DNA of 64,000 nucleotides from Leptolyngbya sp. CCY15150. GTDB taxonomy: Bacteria > Cyanobacteriota > Cyanobacteriia > RECH01. The position numbers and the translations under genes are program-made. Where the stretch lies: assembly GCF_016888135.1 (NCBI RefSeq), contig NZ_JACSWB010000243.1, positions 1 through 64,000 of the forward strand, written 5' to 3'. Of this stretch, positions 9,551-18,038 are shown in pieces (position 1 is the stretch's first letter; each line of letters starts with the position of its first letter). The notes beneath the pieces are model-generated. The model ran no database searches and had not been told where the DNA came from. It saw nothing but the letters and a program-made list of their open reading frames with translations.

Positions 9551-11653
9551 ATGCATCACCGATCATTTCATTATTTTTATTTTATTTTAATACCTGGAAT
9601 ATTCTGTTGTTCCAGTCGGGTAGCTATTGCCCTTGAGGATTTCCGCGCTGTTGAGGAACCGCGGTATGATAGGGGAGCGATCGCCCAAGCGAACGTTGAA
9701 CCTACTGTGGATAGACTCAATCTAGGGAACTTAGATGGAATCGATGCACCCCAGTTGCTTGAGCCCTTCTCCCGCCAGCGTCCCACTGAGCCGTCGCTGC
9801 TCGTCGTTCCTGACCCGGCTATCCTAGTTCCCATTGAGCTTGTTCCAGACTCTGCTAGCGATCGCGCCCCCGTCCGTGAGTCTAAGGATCAGGACGATCC
9901 GGTGGTTCAGAGGAATGCTCCCGATACATCGCCCCAGACTATCCCCTTAGATCTACATACTCCAGATCGTCCAGAGGCACGTGGTTCTGTTTTCCTAGAC
10001 GCCCCAGTGAGCCAAGTGCTGCCAGCACCGCTGTTTAATGATCCGCTGTTTGATGACCCGCTGTTTGATGATGACGTACCGCCGCCCCTGCCGCCGCCGG
10101 ACGAGTTGCTGCGTCCCGTTGAACCAGACGCCATTGAGGATCCTGGTTTAGATAGCTTGGATCGCATTGTGGTAGAGCGATTTGAGTTTGTGGGCAATAC
10201 GGCCTTTAGTGACGCTGAGCTAGAGGAGGTTACTCAACCCTATACCAACCGACCGATTACCCTCGATGAACTGTACGAAGCGCGATCGGCGGTGACTCAG
10301 CTTTACCTGGATGCGGGCTACGTAACATCCGGGGCCTTCATTCCTCCCCAACCGATCCAAGCCGGGGTGGTGCAAATGGAACTGGTGGAAGGACGGCTAG
10401 AGGGCATTGAAGTACGCAATAACCAACGCTTGAGCGATCGCTACTTTAGCCGTCGTATTGCCCTAGGGGCTGATATCCCCTTGAATGTGAATGATTTGTT
10501 AGAGCGGCTGCAACTGTTACAGCTTGATCCGCGTATTCAGACGCTCACCGCCGAGCTATCGGCTGGCCCGGAGTTGGGTACGAGTTTATTGATCCTTGAT
10601 GTGCTGGAAGCCGATACGTTTAATATAATCGGCACCTTAGATAATCGGCGATCGCCCAGCGTGGGTGAATTTCGGCAGCGGCTGGAGATCAGCGAACTCA
10701 ATGTGAGCGGGGCAGGTGAAACCCTTAACCTTAGCTACGCTCGCACCTCGGGCAGTGATGCTCTGGAAGGGCGGTTTCGTGTGTTTCTGAATCCCCAGGG
10801 TGGCACCTTAGAATTCAGCACGGGGGTGGGTATGGCGGAGGTGATTGAGCGGCCGTTTAACCAGCTTCAGGTGGAGTCCGAGTCGAATTTCGTAGACCTG
10901 ACCTATCGCCAGCCGCTGTTTCAAACCCTGAATGAAGAGCTGGCCGTGGGCATCACCGCCAGCCGCCAACAAACCCGCAGCATTCTGGATCTACCGGCAG
11001 ACCTCGGTGGGCCGTTTCCGCTGACGGTGGGGGGTGCCGATGAAAATGGCTACACCCGCGTGGTGGCGCTGCGCTTGTTTCAGGAATGGCTGCAGCGCAG
11101 TTCCCAGGATGTGTTTGCGGTGCGATCGCAATTTAGCCTAGGTCTAGACGCCTTAGACGCTACGGTGAACCAAGATCGCCCCGACAGCCGCTTTTTGGCC
11201 TGGCGTGGTCAGGGTCAGTGGCTGCATTTATTTGCTGACGATGCCTTGCTGCTGGTGCGTAGTGATGTCCAGCTTTCCACCGACTCGCTGCTGTCCCTAG
11301 AGCAGTTTGGCATCGGTGGTCAGGATACGGTGCGCGGTTATCGCCGGGATCTGTTGCTCACGGATAATGGTGCCTTGCTGTCGGCAGAAGTGCGGCTACC
11401 GGTGTGGCGGCAGCCAAGGGTCAACGGCTTGCTCCAAGTCGCGCCCTTTTTGGATATGGGTATGGGCTGGAATGTCAATGACCCCGACCCCGATCCACGC
11501 ACCCTTGTGGGCGGCGGCATCGGTCTACTTTGGCAGCAAAACCATCTCAACGCTCGCTTGGACTGGGGTATTCCATTTGTATCAATAGAGGCGGATCGCA
11601 ACACATGGCAAGAACATGGGCTGTATTTTTCCATCAACGTCAGTCTGCGCTAG
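9551..11653 (+). CDS. TpsB outer-membrane transporter (ShlB/FhaC/HecB family)
   Basis: Outer-membrane pore that secretes the TpsA encoded just upstream. Residues 1-27 form a signal peptide. Residues about 28-205 are a Pro/Asp-rich linker with a NDPLF/DDPLF repeat and a poly-Pro stretch. A POTRA domain starts at about 213 (VERFEFVGNTAFSDAEL) and covers roughly 75 residues; a second POTRA-like part follows (LVEGRLEGIEVRNN). From about 355 to the end is a 16-strand-type beta-barrel, with the VRGYRRD motif near residue 597 corresponding to the conserved VRGY of the L6 loop. The last residue pattern (LYFSINVSLR) fits a final barrel strand. At 700 residues it is longer than FhaC because of the linker. 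Its 3' end overlaps the next gene by 49 bp, indicating one transcript. Confidence 0.92.
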   Translation: MHHRSFHYFYFILIPGIFCCSSRVAIALEDFRAVEEPRYDRGAIAQANVEPTVDRLNLGNLDGIDAPQLLEPFSRQRPTEPSLLVVPDPAILVPIELVPDSASDRAPVRESKDQDDPVVQRNAPDTSPQTIPLDLHTPDRPEARGSVFLDAPVSQVLPAPLFNDPLFDDPLFDDDVPPPLPPPDELLRPVEPDAIEDPGLDSLDRIVVERFEFVGNTAFSDAELEEVTQPYTNRPITLDELYEARSAVTQLYLDAGYVTSGAFIPPQPIQAGVVQMELVEGRLEGIEVRNNQRLSDRYFSRRIALGADIPLNVNDLLERLQLLQLDPRIQTLTAELSAGPELGTSLLILDVLEADTFNIIGTLDNRRSPSVGEFRQRLEISELNVSGAGETLNLSYARTSGSDALEGRFRVFLNPQGGTLEFSTGVGMAEVIERPFNQLQVESESNFVDLTYRQPLFQTLNEELAVGITASRQQTRSILDLPADLGGPFPLTVGGADENGYTRVVALRLFQEWLQRSSQDVFAVRSQFSLGLDALDATVNQDRPDSRFLAWRGQGQWLHLFADDALLLVRSDVQLSTDSLLSLEQFGIGGQDTVRGYRRDLLLTDNGALLSAEVRLPVWRQPRVNGLLQVAPFLDMGMGWNVNDPDPDPRTLVGGGIGLLWQQNHLNARLDWGIPFVSIEADRNTWQEHGLYFSINVSLR

Positions 11654-14316
11654 GCAAGCGGCAGGGCCGGCGATCGCTACGGCTGCGGTCTAGTCTGGCG
11701 ATCGCCCTCGGTTGCCTAGTAGCGTTGAGCATTATCCTGCCAACTCAGATAGAGCGGGGCATGGCCAGTCCCCCATCGATCAGTCAAGGCGTGAGTGCTG
11801 ATGATCTCGTCCAGCAAGGTCAGCAGTTCTATGATGCTGGCCGCTATCAAGATGCGGCTGACCGCTTGCAGCAGGCGGCCCAAGTCTATGCTCAGCAGGG
11901 AGCCGAACGACAGCAGGCGATCGCCCTCAGTAACCTGGCCCTCACCTGGCAGCATCTAGGAAACTTAGAGGCTGCGACCCGTGCCATCGACACCAGTTTA
12001 TCCCTGCTGCGTGCGGCTGACGGCGCAAATCCATCCCGTTCCTATGCCCAAGCCCTATCGATCTACGGTCGTATTCAGCTAGCTCAGGGGCTGCTGAACG
12101 AGGCCTACGATAGTTGGGGACAAGCTGCCGATCTCTATGGAACCTTAGAGGATCCGGCAGGGGTGACCCAAAGCCGCATCAACCAAGCCCAGGCCCTAAA
12201 AGACCTAGGCTTTTATCGGCGGGCCGTTGACCTGCTCCAGGATCAGGTTGATGCCCTCAACGCCCAACCGGCTAGCTTGACCACGGCGATCGCCTTGCGT
12301 AGCTTGGGGGAAACTCTCCAGCTTTTAGGACAGTTTGCGCCAGCTATTCAGACCCTGGAGGCTAGTCTCGCCATCGCTACCCAGATTGGCGATCCCGATG
12401 CGATCGCCGCTGCAAACCTGAGTCTGGGCCATACCCTGCGCGCCCAAGCCGCCCGCCAACGCCAGCTCCAAGAAGCCGGTACGCCGGGAGCCGGTAATGC
12501 CACCGATACCCTCATGCAAGCCCAACGCGCCTACACCGCAGCGATCGCCGCTGATCCCTCGTTCCCACACCAAATCCAAATTCGTAGCAGTCAGCTCAGT
12601 CTATTGGTGGATCAACAGAACTGGTTGGCCGCCCAAACCCTTTGGCTCCAGCTTCAGCCTGACCTTGCCCAACTGCCCCCCACCCGCGCCAGCCTGGATC
12701 AGCAGGTGGAGGTGGCTAAAACCTTGATCCGTCTGCGTCAGGGACAGGATCCATCCAGCAGCCCGACGGTATTAGAGATTGCCAATCTGCTGACCCAAGC
12801 CCATCAACAGGCCCAGCAGATTGGCGACCAGCGCTCCCAATCCTATGCCCTAGGCACCCTTGGGGAACTTTATGAGCAAAACCAGCAGTGGCGGGATGCC
12901 CAAACCTTGACCCAAGATGCCCTAGCCCTTTCCCGTCGCCTAGAGGCTCCGGAGGTGTCCTATCGCTGGCAGTGGCAACTGGGAAGGCTGTTGAAGCAGC
13001 AACAGGATCGTGAGGGAGCGATCGCCGCCTATGATCAAGCGATCGCCACCCTGAAAACCCTGCGGTCGGATGTCGTTTCCATTAATAATCCCGAAGCCTG
13101 GCTCTCCTTTCGCGACACCATCGAACCTGTCCACCGGGAATTCGTAGACCTGCTGCTAGCCCCCGATCGCACCCCCAGTTCCGCAGAGCTTGACCGGGCC
13201 CGAGAAACGGTCGAAGCGCTTCAGCTTGCGGAGTTGGATAACTTCTTCAAGGCAGCCTGTCTAGATGCCGATGCCGTTAATATCGAAACCATCGATCCTC
13301 GGGCTGCAGTCATCTATCCTATTCTCCTCAGCGATCGCTTGGAGCTGATCCTTAACCTACCCGATCAGCCCCCGATCCGCCATAGCGTTCCCGTCCCTGC
13401 CGAAACTGTTGCCGCCACCGCCCGCGAGCTTCGTCCCCTGCTGTTTCGGGATCTATCAGGCATAGGCATCCGCTTGCGTCCTCTGACAGCACAACTCTAT
13501 GACTGGCTGATTCGTCCCTTAGCGGCTGATCTTGCCACCAGCGACTTAGATACCCTAGTCTTTGTTCTGGATGGCTCTCTGCGTAATATTCCCATGGCAG
13601 TATTATTTGATGGTACGGACTATCTTATTCAAGACTATAACATTGCCCTAGCTCCTGGCTTACAGTTAGTTGATCCTGCACCCGAGCGATCGCCTGACTA
13701 TAGCATCCTCCTAGCGGGCGTCAGCGAAGTGCCTGAAGACTCTCCCTTCTTTGGACTCTTGAACAACTTACCTAACGTTGAAGAAGAGCTCAACGCTATC
13801 CGCTCCCAGATTTCCGGACAAGTATTGCTGAACGAGGCATTTACGACTCGTAGTCTACAAACTACTGTGAATGTTGCTTCTACACCAATTGTTCACTTGG
13901 CAACCCACGGTCAGTTTAGCTCCGATCTAGATAATACCTATGTCTTAGCTTGGGACAATACCATTAACGTACTACAGCTACGGGATCTCCTAGAAGTCAC
14001 CGATGTGCGCCGCCGGGTACCCATTGAACTTCTGGTCTTTAGCGCCTGTGACACAGCCCAAGGTGATGATCGCGCTGCCCTTGGCTTGGCTGGCGTTGCA
14101 GTGCAGGCTGGAGCCCGCAGCACCATCGGCAGTCTTTGGAAAGTGGATGATGCTTCCACATCTGTCTTCATGCAGCAGTTTTACCAAGCCTTGACCCAAG
14201 ATAATTTATCCAAGGCGGCTGCCCTTCGCCAAGCCCAACTTGCCCTACTAGATAGTGAAGCCTATCAAGCTCCCTACTACTGGGCTCCTTTTATCCTTGT
14301 TGGCAACTGGCTTTAG
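11605..14316 (+). CDS. TPR-CHAT protein (caspase-like peptidase domain), third gene of the TPS operon
   Basis: I start at the ATG at 11605, 49 bp inside the end of tpsB, because it is followed by a basic segment (KRQGRRSLRLR) and a hydrophobic stretch (about residues 33-48), giving a signal peptide or anchor; an earlier in-frame ATG at 11530 lies deep in tpsB. Residues about 65-490 are TPR-like helical repeats (FYDAGRYQDAADRLQQA and relatives). From about 590 to 903 is a CHAT domain with the His-Cys dyad in place: His768 in HLATHG and Cys815 in SACDTA, then the AGVAVQAGARSTIGSLW block. CHAT domains belong to the caspase-like clan CD. The overlap with tpsB suggests a job linked to TpsA export or processing; that link is inference. 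Confidence 0.9.
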   Translation: MARTWAVFFHQRQSALGKRQGRRSLRLRSSLAIALGCLVALSIILPTQIERGMASPPSISQGVSADDLVQQGQQFYDAGRYQDAADRLQQAAQVYAQQGAERQQAIALSNLALTWQHLGNLEAATRAIDTSLSLLRAADGANPSRSYAQALSIYGRIQLAQGLLNEAYDSWGQAADLYGTLEDPAGVTQSRINQAQALKDLGFYRRAVDLLQDQVDALNAQPASLTTAIALRSLGETLQLLGQFAPAIQTLEASLAIATQIGDPDAIAAANLSLGHTLRAQAARQRQLQEAGTPGAGNATDTLMQAQRAYTAAIAADPSFPHQIQIRSSQLSLLVDQQNWLAAQTLWLQLQPDLAQLPPTRASLDQQVEVAKTLIRLRQGQDPSSSPTVLEIANLLTQAHQQAQQIGDQRSQSYALGTLGELYEQNQQWRDAQTLTQDALALSRRLEAPEVSYRWQWQLGRLLKQQQDREGAIAAYDQAIATLKTLRSDVVSINNPEAWLSFRDTIEPVHREFVDLLLAPDRTPSSAELDRARETVEALQLAELDNFFKAACLDADAVNIETIDPRAAVIYPILLSDRLELILNLPDQPPIRHSVPVPAETVAATARELRPLLFRDLSGIGIRLRPLTAQLYDWLIRPLAADLATSDLDTLVFVLDGSLRNIPMAVLFDGTDYLIQDYNIALAPGLQLVDPAPERSPDYSILLAGVSEVPEDSPFFGLLNNLPNVEEELNAIRSQISGQVLLNEAFTTRSLQTTVNVASTPIVHLATHGQFSSDLDNTYVLAWDNTINVLQLRDLLEVTDVRRRVPIELLVFSACDTAQGDDRAALGLAGVAVQAGARSTIGSLWKVDDASTSVFMQQFYQALTQDNLSKAAALRQAQLALLDSEAYQAPYYWAPFILVGNWL

Positions 14317-14451
14317 AGAGAGGAACCCCTTTTTCGTTACCGTTGCAAAGCAAGAGAGCAAGCCCAGATTTTCTTGTCAGATAGTGGTAGCTGCCATAAC
14401 AGAAATTCGTCTGTCACTAGCATGTCTCACCATGACGAAAGAGGGGTGGCA

Positions 14452-14534
14452 TTGCTGAATAGTGAGATGATTCCGCAACCTTTTGCATGGAGTTTCAGGT
14501 TTTATAGCTAGCGGTTAATCTTTTAGTTCAGCAA
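14452..14534. repeat. 83-bp miniature element, copy 2
   Basis: TTGCTGAA (14452-14459) and TTCAGCAA (14527-14534) are perfect inverted ends. The interior is closest to copy 1 (TGATTCCGCAA, CTTTTGC, GGAGTTTCAG, TAGCTAG). It lies between the CHAT gene and the convergent gene at 14565. Confidence 0.75.
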
Positions 14535-14564
14535 CACCAGAGAGTTAATGGCAAGGGAGCCCCT

Positions 14565-15647
14565 CTATATACCGCAGGCAGGGCCAGCCAAGTCGCCAAA
14601 AGCCACATCTGGCCCCTTGACAGCTACTGTTGTACGACCCACTGTTAACGATCCAGATAGGGTTACCGAAAACTCACCTTCTACAAATCCACCACCCGGC
14701 TGCCACTTAATACCACTCAGGCGAGCATTGGGATCCGGATTCACTAATTCTCCTCGGGGTGATGCATCTACAATCCGCGCACAGCTTGGCAGTTCTAGCA
14801 CCCAGTTACTTAAATCCTGGGCAACAGGCAACTCTTCGACGTAGTATCGCCACGTTGAGCTTTGTCCTGTGTAAGACACACCCAAAAATGTCACGCGATA
14901 TCCATTGGAAAGCGTTACCACATCGTCGCCAGCCACGGAACCTGTTGTCGAGTCAGGGCTAGGAAGTTCAGGAAGCCCCGTGATCGCACTAGGTCGATTA
15001 GACACTCCACCTTCCTGAATCTCAGGTAGACCAATTCGTCCTCCCGGGCGGTTGAAGATACCGCTCTCCCTTGACGTCTCAGTCTGTTCTACGATCCCCA
15101 CAATGCCATCAATCGTGGTTGTTTGAGCGATCAAGCTATAGGACTGAGTTTGGACTGTCTCTACTACTTGATCCCGTCTACCGCCGCGCACATCATACCG
15201 CACTTGGGCAACAACACGTAGATCGACCTCTGATAGGTTTAGACCCTCTTGATCTAGGCGCTCTTGTAACGCAGTAATGGGAATGACTTCTGGCTCTAAG
15301 GTCACAGATCCTGCTTGGGAGGTGATCAACCGAGCGCCTGTGTTGGTATAAATTCCTTGCCATTGACCATCGATCAGTGCAAAAACTTCATACACCGTAT
15401 TGGCATAAGATGTATCAGGTTTGTTTAAGACATTAAGCTGCACGACTAAATCCGTTACCTCTTGACTAGCATTGACCAGTCGTACTACGTCTAAAGCCGT
15501 CTGCCAGTCTTGGGATTGCTGACTGATCTGGTACGGAGCAGCGATCGCTTCAGGGGTGAGGGTATAAATTGAGCCAAGGACAGTTGTAGCTATTAAGGCA
15601 ATGGGTAGGTGTTGCCACAGGATATGTGAATGAAGAGGTTTTCTCAT
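14565..15647 (-). CDS. Secreted protein of unknown function
   Basis: I use the ATG at 15647 because it gives a textbook signal peptide: MRKPLHSHI, a hydrophobic core (IALIATTVLGSIYTL), and a cleavage region near EAIAAP. An upstream in-frame ATG at 15731 would put 28 extra residues before it. The mature part begins with a QDWQTALDVVRLVNASQEVTDLVVQL region that reads like an alpha/beta domain. Next is a central Gly/Pro linker with a GLPEIQEGG-type repeat. A C-terminal beta domain of about 110 residues follows, with the pattern WRYYVEE, LSNWVLELPSC and a closing GPAC; its two Cys could pair. That pattern resembles a beta-sandwich module common in bacterial surface proteins, but I cannot name the family. 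It is convergent with the CHAT gene. Confidence 0.65.
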   Translation of the reverse strand: MRKPLHSHILWQHLPIALIATTVLGSIYTLTPEAIAAPYQISQQSQDWQTALDVVRLVNASQEVTDLVVQLNVLNKPDTSYANTVYEVFALIDGQWQGIYTNTGARLITSQAGSVTLEPEVIPITALQERLDQEGLNLSEVDLRVVAQVRYDVRGGRRDQVVETVQTQSYSLIAQTTTIDGIVGIVEQTETSRESGIFNRPGGRIGLPEIQEGGVSNRPSAITGLPELPSPDSTTGSVAGDDVVTLSNGYRVTFLGVSYTGQSSTWRYYVEELPVAQDLSNWVLELPSCARIVDASPRGELVNPDPNARLSGIKWQPGGGFVEGEFSVTLSGSLTVGRTTVAVKGPDVAFGDLAGPACGI

Positions 15648-16142
15648 GGTCATGGAGATCATTAAAATCCAGTAGAATTTCGGAGAATGTTGCCATGCCC
15701 AGGTATGGCTGATACACACCAATGGGGTCAAATGACGACGGCGAGATTATACAAGTTCCTGCCCTAGGAAGCATAGATGGCAATCTGGATCAGGATATAA
15801 GGTTCATGTAATATCAAGTCCGAAGTTCAGTGGTCACCTCATAGATCTACCCGTTCGGCTGAACTCACGCCGCAGCCCCAAACCTCTCACGGAACGCGTA
15901 GTTGTCTCTCCCAGATCTGAAAGGGGATTGAGATAAGAGATAGATTCTATGGCTTTTTAACTAAACTTGATATCATTCCCTGATGCAGTAAAACTCATGG
16001 CAGCAACTCCTTCATATTCACAGATTCACGGAATTGTAGGCGAGAATTTCACGTGTAATTCAGTCCATTTTTCTGGAATGACAACCAAGTTTTCTGTTGT
16101 TGACTAGGCAACTTGTTTGATGTCATGACAGGAGTGAAGTCT
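15648..16142. other. Intergenic region with a 163-bp inverted-end element
   Basis: No gene. Apart from the element at 15811-15973, the region probably carries the promoters of the two divergent secreted-protein genes. A ribosome binding site (AGGAG, 16129-16133) precedes the start at 16143. Confidence 0.4.
15811..15973. repeat. 163-bp element sharing ends with the 141-bp family
   Basis: ATATCAAGT (15811-15819) and ACTTGATAT (15965-15973) are perfect 9-bp inverted ends, and the first 14 bases parallel the ATATCAAATCCxGTT end of the 141-bp elements. The interior is different, so it is a relative with the same ends, not a copy. Confidence 0.5.
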
Positions 16143-16772
16143 ATGATCCAATCGACACTGCCAACGTGGGGACGGCTGACGATGCTCGCAGTGTTGGCCC
16201 TAGGTCTCTCTTCTCTGTCGGATCTAGGGGCGATCGCTGCTCCCGAGGCTCAGCTAGGTCAGCCAGTAGCGGCTCTGAACCAAGCCATGCTGACGGTAAA
16301 CGACATGAACATTTTGCGGCAGGCTGAAATTCCCATCGCCTTGCCCACCTACATTCCTGAGGGCTTTCAGGTAGACTATGTAGAAGCCTTTGCCCCCAAT
16401 CCTAGCGGCCCCGGTGATGGTCATGGTTATCTAATTACCTATCGTCAACCTCAACTGAGCGGTACCGAAGCGGCTTGTTTTGAAATAGAGGCCAGCACTG
16501 GGGGATTTGGCGGGCCGGTTCCGGAGCGATCGCAAGCTATTAACCCACCCACCTTTGTCCAAGATGCAAGCCCTCCCAGCTACCAAATCTTTTGGACTGA
16601 AACCGGCGATCCAGACGGCCCCTTTCCCGAACCCATCTTGTTTTCTGACTGGATTGAGGGCGACGGCGCATTCTACCGTCTTTCTAGCCGTATGACCATG
16701 CGACGCTATTGCAATCTTCTGCGCCCCGAGACCGCCCGGCAAATTTTAGAATCATTTCGCTATGTGGACTGA
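16143..16772 (+). CDS. Secreted protein of unknown function
   Basis: The ATG at 16143 has AGGAG nine bases upstream and gives a signal peptide (TLPTWGRLTMLAVLALGLSS, cleavage near AIAAP); two in-frame ATGs (16113, 16125) lie further up without a better site. The mature protein of about 175 residues has an opening motif ILRQAEIPIALPTYIPEGFQ. The PxYIPEGF part resembles the start of DUF4367-like domains of extracytoplasmic proteins, but the similarity is short. Two Cys in the second half could form a disulfide. It is followed 76 bp later by the prohibitin gene on the same strand. The function is unknown. Confidence 0.65.
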   Translation: MIQSTLPTWGRLTMLAVLALGLSSLSDLGAIAAPEAQLGQPVAALNQAMLTVNDMNILRQAEIPIALPTYIPEGFQVDYVEAFAPNPSGPGDGHGYLITYRQPQLSGTEAACFEIEASTGGFGGPVPERSQAINPPTFVQDASPPSYQIFWTETGDPDGPFPEPILFSDWIEGDGAFYRLSSRMTMRRYCNLLRPETARQILESFRYVD

Positions 16773-16848
16773 CTAGACCCATGATCAGACGGCGACACGG
16801 GTGACACCTTGCGCTACAGTCAAGAAGCGACGAGCGTAGGATAACTCT

Positions 16849-17661
16849 ATGAAAGAACAGCCAAGTGTACAGTCTCTGATTGCCATTGGATTGGTAGGAC
16901 TGTTGGCCATTTTCAGCCTTAACTCCTTTTTCATCATCAATCCCGGTGAGGCAGGGGTGTTGAGCATTTTAGGAAAAGCGCGGGACGGCGTGTTGCTAGA
17001 AGGATTCCACTTCAAGCCACCCATCATCGCCCGTGTGGATGTGTATGATGTCACGGTGCAAAAATTTGAAGTGCCGGCCCAAAGTTCGACCAAAGACTTG
17101 CAGCAACTATCGGCAAGTTTTGCGATCAACTTCCGCCTTGATCCAATTGAGGTGGTAAATATCCGTCGTACCCAAGGGACGCTGCAAAATATTGTGGCTA
17201 AGATTATTGCACCGCAAACTCAAGAATCTTTCAAGGTGGCAGCGGCTCGACGGACGGTGGAAGAAGCTATTACGAAGCGGGATGAACTTAAGAAAGACTT
17301 CGATGAAGCGCTGGGTCAGCGTTTGGTCAAGTACGGCATTATTGTGTTAGACACCAGTGTCGTGGATCTTAATTTCTCAACGGAATTTTCCAAGGCGGTT
17401 GAGGAAAAGCAAATAGCTGAACAGCGTGCCCAGCGAGCTGTCTACATTGCTCGGGAGGCAGAGCAGGAAGCAGAAGCCACCATTAACCGCGCTAAAGGAC
17501 AGGCGGAAGCTCAGCGACTGCTGCGAGAAACCCTCACTGCAGAGCTATTGCAGAAGCAGGCCATTGAAAAATGGGATGGTAAGTTTCCTCAAGTCCTGGG
17601 TGGCGATGGTGCCATCCCGTTCATCAACATTGAGCCTCGGGCCCTGCAAACAACCCGTTGA
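16849..17661 (+). CDS. Prohibitin / SPFH (Band 7) membrane protein
   Basis: A membrane-anchored SPFH protein of the prohibitin type, which forms ring-like oligomers and modulates membrane proteases such as FtsH in other organisms. Residues about 8-30 are one N-terminal membrane helix. The SPFH domain follows (PGEAGVLSILGK to about 190), with the family pattern GFHFKPP and the AQSSTKDLQQLSASFAINFRL block. Residues 190-245 form a charged coiled coil (EEKQIAEQRAQRA, EAEATINRAKGQAEAQRL). The 270-residue length and the short C-terminus are typical of cyanobacterial prohibitin homologues. It stands downstream of a secreted protein gene, probably by chance. Role in membrane-protein quality control is inferred from family. 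Confidence 0.9.
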   Translation: MKEQPSVQSLIAIGLVGLLAIFSLNSFFIINPGEAGVLSILGKARDGVLLEGFHFKPPIIARVDVYDVTVQKFEVPAQSSTKDLQQLSASFAINFRLDPIEVVNIRRTQGTLQNIVAKIIAPQTQESFKVAAARRTVEEAITKRDELKKDFDEALGQRLVKYGIIVLDTSVVDLNFSTEFSKAVEEKQIAEQRAQRAVYIAREAEQEAEATINRAKGQAEAQRLLRETLTAELLQKQAIEKWDGKFPQVLGGDGAIPFINIEPRALQTTR

Positions 17662-18038
17662 GACTCTTTCTCTCGTTAGATCACACCTGCTTAGAGAGCT
17701 ATAGGATCGGCTCCTCACGCTAGCCCTCTTCCAACCTTGGATGATCAGCTAATCTTAGCCCTTCTCCCTCCAGGAGAAGGGTTTGGGGTGAGGGTCTTCG
17801 GGTTTTGTCCGTCAACCAAGTGCTGATCAGTTGTGATGTGGGTGCGGCTCTATCCTGTTGATGCTTTCAGGTTCTCTCTAGGAGAAATCTAGAGGGTGAA
17901 CGCTAGGCCTGAAAAGCTCTGTAGTCTTTCACACAGAGTTATACCAGAGGGTAGCTTACAGTGCAGAAGGCGATCGCTGCTTGATAGTTCCAGGCAGGCT
18001 GCGATCGCTTTTCCGTATCTACACTTAGCGATCCCACT
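17662..18038. other. Intergenic region with hairpins
   Basis: 377 bp without a gene. It contains a REP-like hairpin (17759-17781), a smaller inverted repeat CTCTAG/CTAGAG (17876-17894) and two HIP1 sites before the amine oxidase start. Confidence 0.45.
17759..17781. repeat. REP-like hairpin
   Basis: CCCTTCTCC, a five-base loop and GGAGAAGGG form a perfect 9-bp stem, followed by TTTGGGGTGAGGG. This is a widely dispersed bacterial intergenic motif. A decayed relative (CCCTCAATCCTTCTCCCAGA) lies at about 25508. It may also end prohibitin transcription. Confidence 0.6.
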
